A program made the position numbers and the translations under genes. Under the pieces are notes generated by a model that saw only the letters and a program-made list of their open reading frames with translations, had not been told where the DNA came from and did not search any database. From Ralstonia pickettii (GTDB lineage: Bacteria > Pseudomonadota > Gammaproteobacteria > Burkholderiales > Burkholderiaceae), in the NCBI RefSeq assembly GCF_016466415.2, contig NZ_CP066771.1, forward strand, positions 2,914,001 to 2,978,000: DNA of 64,000 nt, given 5' to 3'. Within the stretch, counting starts at the first letter, position 1; the number at the start of each line of letters is the position of its first letter. Shown piece after piece: positions 55,511-63,786 of the stretch.

Positions 55511-57133
55511 GTGAACGCACGGACCGATTTCCCGCGTGCCGACGCTTCTGCGCCGACCTCGCACAGCCCCGACGCCCCGCCCCTGATCGATGCCGCCATC
55601 ATCGGGACGGGCTTTGCCGGCCTGGGCATGGCGATCCAGCTCAAGCAGCACGGCATCGACAACTTCCTCGTTTTTGAAAAGGCGGGCTCCGTTGGGGGCA
55701 CGTGGCGCGACAACCATTACCCCGGCTGCGCGTGCGATGTGCAATCGCACCTGTACTCGTTTTCGTTTGCGCCCAATCCGGACTGGTCGCGCATGTATTC
55801 GCCGCAGCCGGAAATCCGCGCGTATCTGGAGCGCTGCACCGATGAATTTGGCGTGCGCCCGCATGTGCGCTTCCATCACGAACTGGCGCGCGCGGCATTC
55901 GACGATGCTGCAGGCGTGTGGAACCTGGAGATGGCCGACGGCCGCCGCTACCGCGCCCGCACGCTGATCTCCGGCATGGGCGGCCTGAGCCGTCCGGCCT
56001 GGCCGAACATTCCCGGCATCGAAACCTTCCAGGGCAAGGCCTTCCACTCGCAGCTCTGGGAACACGATTACGACCTGCGCGGCAAGCGCGTCGCCGTGAT
56101 CGGCACGGGTGCGTCGGCCATCCAGTTCGTGCCGCAGATTGCGCCGAAGGTCGGCCGCCTCGACCTGTATCAGCGCACGCCGCCGTGGATCCTGCCAAAG
56201 CCCGACCGCAAGGTGTCGCGCGCGGAGCATTGGCTGTTCCGCCACCTGCCGTTCACGCAAAAGCTGATGCGCACGGGCATCTATTGGATGCTGGAATCGC
56301 GCGTGCTCGGCTTCGTGATCCATCCGAAGTTAATGAAAGCAGTGGAACGCATGGCACGCGGCCACATCAAGCGCCGCATTGCAGACCCGGTGCTGCGCGA
56401 GAAGGTCACGCCCAACTACACCATCGGCTGCAAGCGCATCCTGATCTCGAACGACTATTACCCGGCGCTCACGCGCGACAACGTCGACGTCATCACCTCA
56501 GGCATCGCACGCGTGGAGCCCAACGCCATCGTCACCACCGACGGTACGCGGCGCGAAGTCGATTGCCTGATCTTCGGCACCGGCTTTCACGCAACGGACC
56601 CGTTCCCGCGCGGCGTGCTGCTTGGCAGCCAGGGCGTGGACATTGTCGATGCGTGGGACAAGCACGGCGCGGAGGCGTACCTGGGCACGACCGTGTCGGG
56701 TTTCCCGAATTTCTTCATGGTGGTGGGCCCGAACACGGGGCTCGGCCACTCGTCGATGGTGTTCATGATCGAGTCGCAGGTGGCGTACATCGTCGATGCG
56801 TTGAAGTCGATGCGTGCGCACAACGTGGCCGCCATCGACGTACGCCCCGACGTGCAGCGCCGCTTCAACGACGGCATCCAGAAGCGGCTGTCGAATGCAA
56901 TCTGGTCTGCCGGCGGCTGCGTGAGCTGGTACCTCGATCCGAAGACCGGCAAGAACACGACGCTGTGGCCGGGATTCACGTGGCAGTTCCGTCGCGCCAC
57001 CGCGCATTTCCGCCTGGCGGATTACCGCACGCGCCCGATGGCCGTGCCGAAGGGTGTGCCGCTGCGCGTACCTGCCCGCACGGTGCCCGCCGCTCAGAAC
57101 ACCCCTAACGAAGAAGCGCTCGACCGCGCCTGA
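55511..57133 (+). CDS. Baeyer-Villiger-type flavin monooxygenase
   Basis: An FAD/NADPH monooxygenase of 540 residues from a GTG at 55511 with GGAGA 6 nt upstream. The FAD site is IIGTGFAGLG (31-39), the Baeyer-Villiger fingerprint is FQGKAFHSQLWEHD (about 173-186), and the NADPH Rossmann motif is VAVIGTGASAIQ at about 195. Relatives (MymA, EthA, AlmA-like) turn ketones into esters or oxidise lipids. It leads an operon with SDR, alpha/beta hydrolase and a PF10118 protein. The substrate is unknown; a lipophilic one is likely. Confidence 0.92.
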   Translation: MNARTDFPRADASAPTSHSPDAPPLIDAAIIGTGFAGLGMAIQLKQHGIDNFLVFEKAGSVGGTWRDNHYPGCACDVQSHLYSFSFAPNPDWSRMYSPQPEIRAYLERCTDEFGVRPHVRFHHELARAAFDDAAGVWNLEMADGRRYRARTLISGMGGLSRPAWPNIPGIETFQGKAFHSQLWEHDYDLRGKRVAVIGTGASAIQFVPQIAPKVGRLDLYQRTPPWILPKPDRKVSRAEHWLFRHLPFTQKLMRTGIYWMLESRVLGFVIHPKLMKAVERMARGHIKRRIADPVLREKVTPNYTIGCKRILISNDYYPALTRDNVDVITSGIARVEPNAIVTTDGTRREVDCLIFGTGFHATDPFPRGVLLGSQGVDIVDAWDKHGAEAYLGTTVSGFPNFFMVVGPNTGLGHSSMVFMIESQVAYIVDALKSMRAHNVAAIDVRPDVQRRFNDGIQKRLSNAIWSAGGCVSWYLDPKTGKNTTLWPGFTWQFRRATAHFRLADYRTRPMAVPKGVPLRVPARTVPAAQNTPNEEALDRA

Positions 57134-57161
57134 CGCGCGTCAGCCACACGGAGACCCCGCC

Positions 57162-58052
57162 ATGAAGTCATTCAATAATCAGGTTGCCGCCATTACGGGT
57201 GCCGCGTCGGGCATGGGCCGATCGCTGGCGCTGCAGTTGGCCCGCGAAGGCTGCCACCTCGCGCTGGCCGATCGCAATGAAGCGGCGCTCGCGCAGACGC
57301 TGCAACTGGTGCGCGCGCATGAAGGCGACCGGATCCGCGTGACCACGCACGCCGTGGACGTAGCCGACCGCGCCGCCGTGTACCGCTGGGCCGAGGAAGC
57401 GGCCGCTGCGCACGGCAAGGTCAACCTGATCTTCAACAACGCGGGCGTGGCGCTGTCCAGCACGATCGAAGGCATGGAAGACGACGAGCTGGCCTGGATC
57501 ATGAACATCAACTTCTGGGGCGTCGTGCACGGTACCAAGGCGTTCCTGCCGCTGCTCAAGGCAACGGGCAACGGCCACATCATCAATACGTCGAGCATCT
57601 TCGGCATCTTCGCGCAGCCGGGCATGGGCGCGTACAACGCCAGCAAGTACGCCGTACGCGGCTACACCGAAGCGCTGCGCCAGGAACTCGATCTGATGGA
57701 CTGCGGCGTGTCGGCCACGTGTGTCCACCCGGGCGGCATCAAGACCAATATTGCCAAGTCGAGCCGCGTCTCGCCGAGCATGAACGGCTTTCTGGTGCGC
57801 GACGAACAGCAGGGCAAGGCCGAGTTCGAGAAGTTCTTCATCACCTCGGCAGACAAGGCCGCGCAGGTGATTCTGGATGGCGTGCGCAAGAACAAGCGCC
57901 GCGTGCTGATCGGCCCCGACGCGCACGCTGCAGACGTGATGGCCCGCGTGCTGCCTGCCGCGTATCAGGCGCTGGTCGTGCGCGAAGCCCGCCGCACGCG
58001 CAAGAAGGCACTGCGCGACGATACGGCGCCGGCCACCGCGCGCGCCAAGTAG
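57162..58052 (+). CDS. Short-chain dehydrogenase/reductase
   Basis: An NAD(P)-dependent oxidoreductase of 296 residues from the ATG at 57162. The cofactor motif is TGAASGMG (12-19), NNAG follows, and the catalytic Ser-Tyr-Lys set is in INTSSIFGIF and YNASKYA. A C-terminal extension with the conserved IGPDAHAADVM is seen in SDRs that accompany monooxygenases. It likely oxidises an alcohol to the ketone used by the monooxygenase, or the reverse; this is inferred from context. Confidence 0.93.
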   Translation: MKSFNNQVAAITGAASGMGRSLALQLAREGCHLALADRNEAALAQTLQLVRAHEGDRIRVTTHAVDVADRAAVYRWAEEAAAAHGKVNLIFNNAGVALSSTIEGMEDDELAWIMNINFWGVVHGTKAFLPLLKATGNGHIINTSSIFGIFAQPGMGAYNASKYAVRGYTEALRQELDLMDCGVSATCVHPGGIKTNIAKSSRVSPSMNGFLVRDEQQGKAEFEKFFITSADKAAQVILDGVRKNKRRVLIGPDAHAADVMARVLPAAYQALVVREARRTRKKALRDDTAPATARAK

Positions 58053-58061
58053 GAGGTGCCG

Positions 58062-59084
58062 ATGGACACGGCCACCACCGGCGAACTGTTCGCCAGCCCC
58101 CCGCGCGCGAATCTGCTCAATGTCGCCCGCGCGATGCTGCGTCCCGGCCGCATCGGCCTGCGCAGCATCGGGCGCGACGTGCTGATCGCGCGCTACGCCA
58201 AGCCGCAATCGCGCTACCTGCCACTGATGGGCACGCGCGTGCATTACACCGATGAAGGTGCCGCCAATTCCGAAGGCACGTTGCTGTTGATCCACGGCTT
58301 TGGCGCATCGCTGCACACGTGGGATGGCGTGCTGCCGCAGCTCACGCGGCGCTACCGCGTGATCCGGCTCGACCTGCCGCCGTTCGGCATCACCGGCCCA
58401 CTGCGCGACGCTCAGGGCCGCCCGCGCACGATGGAGCTGCCGCTGTATCGCGACTTCATCGACGCGTTTGTCGACACGCTGGGCTTGTCGAAGCTCACGC
58501 TGATCGGCAACTCGCTCGGCGGCATGGTGTCGTGGGACTTTGCCGTGCGGCACCCGGGCCGCGTCGAGAAGCTCGTGTTGATCGACTCCGCCGGCTTCCC
58601 GATGAAGCTGCCGATCTACATCGATCTGTTCAATCACATTGGCGTGCGGATGACGTCGCCGTGGATGCTGCCCGAGGGAATCATCCGCGCCGCCACGCGT
58701 GATGTGTATGGCGACCCGTCGCGCGTGTCCGAACCCACGCTGCGCCGCTACGCCGATTTCTTCTATGCCGACGGTGCACGACAGGCCATCGGCAAGATGG
58801 TGCCGAAGTTCCGCTTTGACGATGTCGATACCAGCGGGCTGGCCTCGATCCGAGTGCCCACGCTCATCCTCTGGGGCCAGCGCGACCGGTGGATCCCGCC
58901 CGCGCATGCCGGCGAATTCGCCCGCCGCATTCCCGGCGCCACGCTGCGCATGTATCCGGCGCTCGGCCATATCCCGATGGAGGAAGACCCCGTACGCGTG
59001 GGGACCGACCTCTGTGCATTCCTCGATCAGGGGCGCGCATCGACGCGCCTTTCAGAAACCACATTCCAGGAGAACCGCCCATGA
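58062..59084 (+). CDS. Alpha/beta hydrolase of the monooxygenase operon
   Basis: A 340-residue hydrolase. The ATG at 58062 follows AGGAGG (58051-58056) by 5 nt, the best ribosome-binding site in the operon. The oxyanion motif is LLIHGFGASLHTWDG, the nucleophile elbow is GNSLGGMVSWD, a late Asp is in WGQRDRWIPP and the His is in LGHIPMEEDP. It could cleave the ester formed by the monooxygenase. Its stop overlaps the next start (ATGA). Confidence 0.92.
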   Translation: MDTATTGELFASPPRANLLNVARAMLRPGRIGLRSIGRDVLIARYAKPQSRYLPLMGTRVHYTDEGAANSEGTLLLIHGFGASLHTWDGVLPQLTRRYRVIRLDLPPFGITGPLRDAQGRPRTMELPLYRDFIDAFVDTLGLSKLTLIGNSLGGMVSWDFAVRHPGRVEKLVLIDSAGFPMKLPIYIDLFNHIGVRMTSPWMLPEGIIRAATRDVYGDPSRVSEPTLRRYADFFYADGARQAIGKMVPKFRFDDVDTSGLASIRVPTLILWGQRDRWIPPAHAGEFARRIPGATLRMYPALGHIPMEEDPVRVGTDLCAFLDQGRASTRLSETTFQENRP

Positions 59085-59977
59085 TGCCAGTCCGTCGCGA
59101 CGTGCATCCTCACCTGCCGGCTGATCGCATCAGCAACTGGCACGAGCGAGGCCCGCACGTGACCCACTTCCTGAACGCGCTGTCGATCTTCTTCCCGACC
59201 GGCGAGCGCTTCTTCATGGACAGCGTGCGCAACTACCGCCATCTGGTGACCGACCCCGAACTGAAGCAAGCCGTGGCCGGCTTCATCGGGCAGGAAGCCA
59301 TGCACACGCGCGAACACGTGCTGTACAACGACCTGCTCGATCGCGCCGGCCTGCCTGCCACGCGCATCGACCGGTTTATTGGCAAGTTCCTGAACGTGCT
59401 GCGCAAGTACACGCCCAAGTCGCACCAGTTGGCCGTGACCGTGGCGCTCGAGCACTACACCGCCATGCTGGCCGGCCAGGTGCTTTCACATGAAGATGGC
59501 CTGGGCCGCAATTCGGAACCCGGCTATCGCCAGGTCTGGCTGTGGCACGCCATGGAAGAGACCGAGCACAAGGCCGTCAGTTACGACGTATGGAACCTGG
59601 CCATCAAGCCGGGCGTCGGCCGATACCTCACGCGCACGCTGACGATGTTGGTGACGACCGTTACCTTCTGGGCGATGGTGTTCTACGTGCACTTGCGGCT
59701 GATCTTTGCGGATCGCACCGTCAAGCACAAATTCCTCGGCCTCGGTAAGGCGTTCCATTTCCTGTGGATTCACCCGGCGCCGCTGCGCAAGATCATCCCG
59801 GAATTCTTCGACTTTTTCCGGCCCTCATTCCACCCTTGGGATGAAGACAACCGTGACGCACTTGAACGCCTACCCAAGCTGATCTCGGAAATTGAAGCGT
59901 ACGCCGCTGCAAACGGCGAAGCGCCGTCGCCGTCGATCCGCCGCAAGCTGTCGACGGCGGGCGCGGCCGGATCTTGA
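59081..59977 (+). CDS. PF10118 protein, probable diiron membrane-bound oxygenase
   Basis: A 298-residue member of the family annotated as predicted metal-dependent hydrolase (PF10118). What I see is a ferritin-like ligand series: Glu42 (FPTGERFF), E72xxH75 (GQEAMHTREH), Glu124 (ALEHYTAM) and E160xxH163 (AMEETEHKAV), the pattern of carboxylate-bridged diiron proteins. A membrane helix (about 183-206) follows, then a C-terminal HPW/DALERL segment. It is coupled to the hydrolase gene, with AGGAG before the ATG at 59081. An oxygenase or desaturase-like role on a lipid is my inference. Confidence 0.85.
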   Translation: MMPVRRDVHPHLPADRISNWHERGPHVTHFLNALSIFFPTGERFFMDSVRNYRHLVTDPELKQAVAGFIGQEAMHTREHVLYNDLLDRAGLPATRIDRFIGKFLNVLRKYTPKSHQLAVTVALEHYTAMLAGQVLSHEDGLGRNSEPGYRQVWLWHAMEETEHKAVSYDVWNLAIKPGVGRYLTRTLTMLVTTVTFWAMVFYVHLRLIFADRTVKHKFLGLGKAFHFLWIHPAPLRKIIPEFFDFFRPSFHPWDEDNRDALERLPKLISEIEAYAAANGEAPSPSIRRKLSTAGAAGS

Positions 59978-60033
59978 GCAGGCATTCAAAACGCCTGCAG
60001 CACCCGTCATATCGGGATCAAACTAGAAATAGA

Positions 60034-60061
60034 TCAGGCGCGCCCCACGCATGGGCGCGCT
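60034..60061. terminator. Hairpin between the operon end and the MerR gene
   Basis: The stem GCGCGCCC / GGGCGCGC with a 7-nt loop lies between two convergent genes. No T-run. Confidence 0.45.
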
Positions 60062-60068
60062 GGAGACA

Positions 60069-60887
60069 CTAACCTTTGTCCGGCCCGGGCGCGCTGCCCG
60101 GCGGTTCGTGCATGTGCTCGATGACCTGCGCCACGCGGTCGCCCAGGTATTTGTTGGCGGCCGTCTCAAGTGCGCGCATCAGCTCGGCTTCGACTGCCAC
60201 CAGCGCCAGCGGACGGATGCGCCAGATCACGTCGACCAGACGCGGCACGTCTTCGACCGGCGGCAGATCGCTGCCGTACTTGTCGAGTTCGCGCACGACC
60301 ATGGAGACAAGATCGTCGGCCACCGCCTGCGTATGCGGCCGGGCACGCTCGATGATGTCGAGCACTTCAACAAGCGGGAAACCGGCCTTTGCCATCTGCG
60401 CGCCGGCCAGCAGCGCCTTCGGGCTGCGCGCCAGATAGCCGAGGCCATCGGGCTCAAGCAGGCCGAGCGAGATGGCCCGCGCCAGCGCCTGACGCGACAT
60501 GGCACGGCCAAACAGCTTGGCAAGCGCCAGGAGCGAGTAGTGCTTGGGCGACTCGTCCGACCAGGGGCTCGCGATGGCCGATTCGAGCCCGAGGATGGAG
60601 CGCAGGTCATGGCCCTCGACGATGGCCTTGAGCAGCTCCTGGATGTTGGAGAGCGTGTAGCCGCGCCCGAGCAGATGATTGATGAGCTTAAGCCGCCCCA
60701 GATGCGCCTGCGTGTAGATGCCCACGCGGCCGCGCCGCTCGGGCGGATCGATCAGGCCGCGGTCCTGATACGAGCGGACGTTGCGGACAGTGGTTTCAGC
60801 CGCGCGCGCCAGTTCATCGATGGTGAACTCGCGGGCGGGCGGAGTGGCAGGCGGACCGGCGTCGCCGGTTGGTTTGCGGGCAGGCAT
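60069..60887 (-). CDS. MerR-family transcriptional regulator
   Basis: A 272-residue regulator, twice the usual MerR length. The N-terminal winged helix shows FTIDELARAAETTVRNVRSY then QDRGLIDPPERRGRVGIYTQ and HLGRLKLINHLLGRGYTLSN. The C-terminal half (about 110-272) has no metal-binding Cys series, so it probably senses an organic ligand. It is convergent with the monooxygenase operon and divergent from the lipoprotein pair, so both are candidate targets. Confidence 0.9.
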   Translation of the reverse strand: MPARKPTGDAGPPATPPAREFTIDELARAAETTVRNVRSYQDRGLIDPPERRGRVGIYTQAHLGRLKLINHLLGRGYTLSNIQELLKAIVEGHDLRSILGLESAIASPWSDESPKHYSLLALAKLFGRAMSRQALARAISLGLLEPDGLGYLARSPKALLAGAQMAKAGFPLVEVLDIIERARPHTQAVADDLVSMVVRELDKYGSDLPPVEDVPRLVDVIWRIRPLALVAVEAELMRALETAANKYLGDRVAQVIEHMHEPPGSAPGPDKG

Positions 60888-60973
60888 GCAAAAAATTCTA
60901 CACGAGCGCGGCGACAGACCGCGTCGGTGACCGGAACGTTTCCGGTGCGTTTCTCACGACGAGGAGACCGTCG

Positions 60974-62131
60974 ATGTGGGACTTGACCTTGCGTCATCGA
61001 AATAGCGCGCTGCGGGCCGCGGGCGCGGTGGTTGCGGCGCTGCTTCTGCAAAGCTGCGCCACCGCCGGCGATGGCCACGGCGCCATCGAAGCCGACAAAG
61101 CAAAGCAGTTGGAAGATGCACGCGCGCAGGCGCGGGCGCCATTCCAGTCAGGCAATCTCGCCACGCGCGAGGTGCGGCCCGCCACGCTGCGCGATTCGGG
61201 CCAGCCTGACGCGATCTCGTATCTGCGTCATGTCGATTTCCGCTTCGATGGCGGCGTGGGCTTCCTGGTCGATCAGCTCGCGCTGCGCATGGTGCCGCGT
61301 GCACCGGGCGATCCGGTGTGGCTCGACGATGTGTCGTCGTACACGCTGCAGCCGGTGAGCGGTTCGGTGCGCGTTACGGCCGAGAGCATGGCCGCGCTCT
61401 TCAACACCGTGGTGTTTGCGCGCGGGCCGGGTGAAGATCCGCCGCTGCGCGGCTTCAGCTTCTCGCTTGATGACGGCACGCTCGACATGCGCGCCGAGAT
61501 GCGCCGGCGCGGCGCCTGGGTGCCGATCGAGCTGCGCGGCCCGCTGGTGTTGCGCGATCCGCAGACCATCGTGTTCCACCCCAACGTGATCAAGGTGCGC
61601 GGGCAGGACGCCGGCGCGCTGATGGGCGCGGCGCATATCGAACTGGCCGATCTGTTGCCGGTATCGACGCCTGCCGTGCAGCTGACTGGCAGCGAAATCG
61701 TCATGCAGGTGCCCAAGCTGTTTCCGCCGCCCGCGCTGGAGTTGAAGCTCTCCGCCATTCGCGTCACGCGCGACGGGCTGCTCATGCAGATCGGCGATGG
61801 CAACCCGCAGATGCCGCCGCTGGCCCACGCCGCCGACGCGCAGCGCCCGTACATCCTCTTCCGCGGCGGTGACATCCGCTTCATGCGCTCGATGCCGATG
61901 AACGCGCGCATCGATATCGTCGTGGCCGACCCGGCCAAACCCTTCGTGTTCAACCTGTACCGCTATCGCGACCAGCTTGTCGCGGGGTCGCTGCGCTTCT
62001 CGCCGGATGGCGGCATTCGCGTGCTGATGCCGTCGTTCGACACCCTCGCCGCTGCCAAAGCCGCCAAGGCAACAGCAATTGCCAAAGCAGGCAAGCCTGC
62101 CCTGCAACTCGCCAAGAGGACCGCGCCATGA
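60974..62131 (+). CDS. Putative lipoprotein, tandem paralog 1
   Basis: A 385-residue exported protein from the ATG at 60974, which follows GAGGAG by 7 nt. The signal ends in the lipobox LLQSC, so it is likely lipid-anchored. The mature part aligns with the next gene over most of its length: HVDFRFDGGVGFLVDQLALR, VRVTAESMAALFN, LFPPPALELKLSAIRVTRDG, LYRYRD. The fold looks beta-rich and repetitive. Function is unknown. It may handle lipid or a hydrophobic substrate given the oxidative neighbours; this is inference. Confidence 0.78.
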   Translation: MWDLTLRHRNSALRAAGAVVAALLLQSCATAGDGHGAIEADKAKQLEDARAQARAPFQSGNLATREVRPATLRDSGQPDAISYLRHVDFRFDGGVGFLVDQLALRMVPRAPGDPVWLDDVSSYTLQPVSGSVRVTAESMAALFNTVVFARGPGEDPPLRGFSFSLDDGTLDMRAEMRRRGAWVPIELRGPLVLRDPQTIVFHPNVIKVRGQDAGALMGAAHIELADLLPVSTPAVQLTGSEIVMQVPKLFPPPALELKLSAIRVTRDGLLMQIGDGNPQMPPLAHAADAQRPYILFRGGDIRFMRSMPMNARIDIVVADPAKPFVFNLYRYRDQLVAGSLRFSPDGGIRVLMPSFDTLAAAKAAKATAIAKAGKPALQLAKRTAP

Positions 62132-63201
62132 TCGCCCACGCCTTCGCTCTCGCTGCCGTGATGCTGCGCCTGGCGCTGGTGACGCTTGGCCTGACCGGGC
62201 TGCTCGCCAGCGCACTCGCCCGCGCCGCCGAGCCGCCGATGGCCAACGCCCAACGCAAGGAGTTGACGACGGTACGCCAGCAATGGGCGCAGCGCTGCGA
62301 TCCGTCCTCCGGCGCGCCCAATGCCAGCGGCCCCGCCGTCGCGCGTGACTCCGGCACCGCACCGCCCGTCGTGCAGATGCGCGATGTGGACTTCCGCATC
62401 ACCGGCGACATCGGTTTCCACGTGCATCAACTGACCGCGCAGCTCGTGCCACACAAGCCGGGGCAGCCCGTCGACATGGACGACCCGGGGCAGTTCGACA
62501 TCCGCATCCTCGGCGGCGAAGTGACGGTGCCCAAGGAGTCGCTCGACGCGCTGTTCAACCGGTATCTGCTCGACTATTCGCCGCGCTCGCTCAATGCGCT
62601 GTCGCTCACGCCCGGCGACGGCGTGCTAGACGTGTCGGGGGGGCTGAAGCTTCGCAACCATTTTCCCGGCGTGTGGCTGCCGTTCGGCATGCGCGGCACA
62701 TTGGCGCTCAAGGAATCGCGCTTTCTCGTCTACACGCCCACCGAGGCACGCGTGATGGGCATCCAGACGCTGGCGCTGCTCAAGAGGACGGGGCTGGAGC
62801 TGTCGCAGCTTGCGCCGCTAAATCGCACCGGCGCCAAGCTGGATGGCAACGACATGGTGCTGGACCAATACACGGTCTTCCCGCCGCCGCGCCTGGTCGG
62901 TCAGATGAAGACGGCGCGTGTTACGCCGGACGGGCTGGTACTCGGGTTCGGCCCCGCGCCCGCCATGTGTGCGCCGGCGCCAACCGACGCCGCGAGCCGC
63001 ATCTGGATCCAGTCCGGAGACCTGAAGATGTACAACGTGCTGGTCGCCAACAGCCGCATTCTCGTGACCGATACATCAACACGCGGGCCGCTGCGCTTCG
63101 ACCTGTACCACTACCGCGAGGCCGCCGCGCGCGGCACCACGCGCATGGACGCGGACGGCACGCTGCGCGTCGACCTTGCGCCGGCGGCGGCCGTTCAGTA
63201 A
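62128..63201 (+). CDS. Exported protein, tandem paralog 2
   Basis: A 357-residue protein whose ATG overlaps the stop of paralog 1 (ATGA). It has a signal peptide (MIAHAFALAAVMLRLALVTL plus GLTGLLASALARAA) but no lipobox Cys. The aligned blocks are DVDFRITGDIGFHVHQLTAQ, VTVPKESLDALFN, FPPPRLVGQMKTARVTPDG and LYHYREA. One partner is lipid-anchored and the other seems soluble, suggesting a pair that work together in the envelope. Function is unknown. Confidence 0.78.
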   Translation: MIAHAFALAAVMLRLALVTLGLTGLLASALARAAEPPMANAQRKELTTVRQQWAQRCDPSSGAPNASGPAVARDSGTAPPVVQMRDVDFRITGDIGFHVHQLTAQLVPHKPGQPVDMDDPGQFDIRILGGEVTVPKESLDALFNRYLLDYSPRSLNALSLTPGDGVLDVSGGLKLRNHFPGVWLPFGMRGTLALKESRFLVYTPTEARVMGIQTLALLKRTGLELSQLAPLNRTGAKLDGNDMVLDQYTVFPPPRLVGQMKTARVTPDGLVLGFGPAPAMCAPAPTDAASRIWIQSGDLKMYNVLVANSRILVTDTSTRGPLRFDLYHYREAAARGTTRMDADGTLRVDLAPAAAVQ

Positions 63202-63217
63202 CGTCATCGTCAGCGCA

Positions 63218-63631
63218 CTACTTTTGGCACACGGCGCGCAGGATCGCCTCCCCCTCTGAGCGCGGCACGACGGCCTCCCAGCGCGGGCCGTCGATGGTCT
63301 TGGTGAGCACCGTGCCGTGCTGGCTGTCCTGGATCAGCGCACTGACCGGCAGGATTCGCCCCTCCTTGCAGTCGTAGACGGACGTGCGCGTATCGTATTG
63401 ATACGCCTTGCCGTCCGACAGCTTGCGCGGCGCGTCATAGGCGTCGCGCGTGGTGGCGCGCACGGTGCCATCCGCGTTGCGCTCGATGGAGTCTTTGTCC
63501 AGATAGAGCGAGCCGCTGTTGTTCGCCAGCGGGGCCAGCTTGACCCAGTTGTCGGCCGCCATGGCTGTCGAGCCACCCATTGCCAGCGCAGCCGCCACCC
63601 AGTAGATCAGCGTCGTTCGTTCCGTTCGCAT
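63218..63631 (-). CDS. Exported surface-adhesin-E-like protein
   Basis: A 137-residue protein from the ATG at 63631, with GGAGG 6 nt upstream. A signal peptide (MRTERTTLIYWVAAALAMGG plus STAMA) precedes a mature part with NWVKLAPLANNSGSLYLDKD then SIERNADG, a paired-Cys form (VYDCKEG and AVCQK) and W..VVP.SEGE. The pattern fits the surface-adhesin E family (PF16747). It is convergent with the paralog pair, 16 bp away. Confidence 0.78.
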   Translation of the reverse strand: MRTERTTLIYWVAAALAMGGSTAMAADNWVKLAPLANNSGSLYLDKDSIERNADGTVRATTRDAYDAPRKLSDGKAYQYDTRTSVYDCKEGRILPVSALIQDSQHGTVLTKTIDGPRWEAVVPRSEGEAILRAVCQK

Positions 63632-63786
63632 CGCAACCTCCGTTTGCCTCATTGCACAGACGTATGCGCGGCGCAGCAGCATGGCTGCATCGTTCTCCGC
63701 ACATCAAAAAATGCGTAGCAAACGGCATGCCCCGCGCGTGACAGTGCTGCGGCAGTGTCAAGTCCTGCCATAGGTTGACACAGTGC

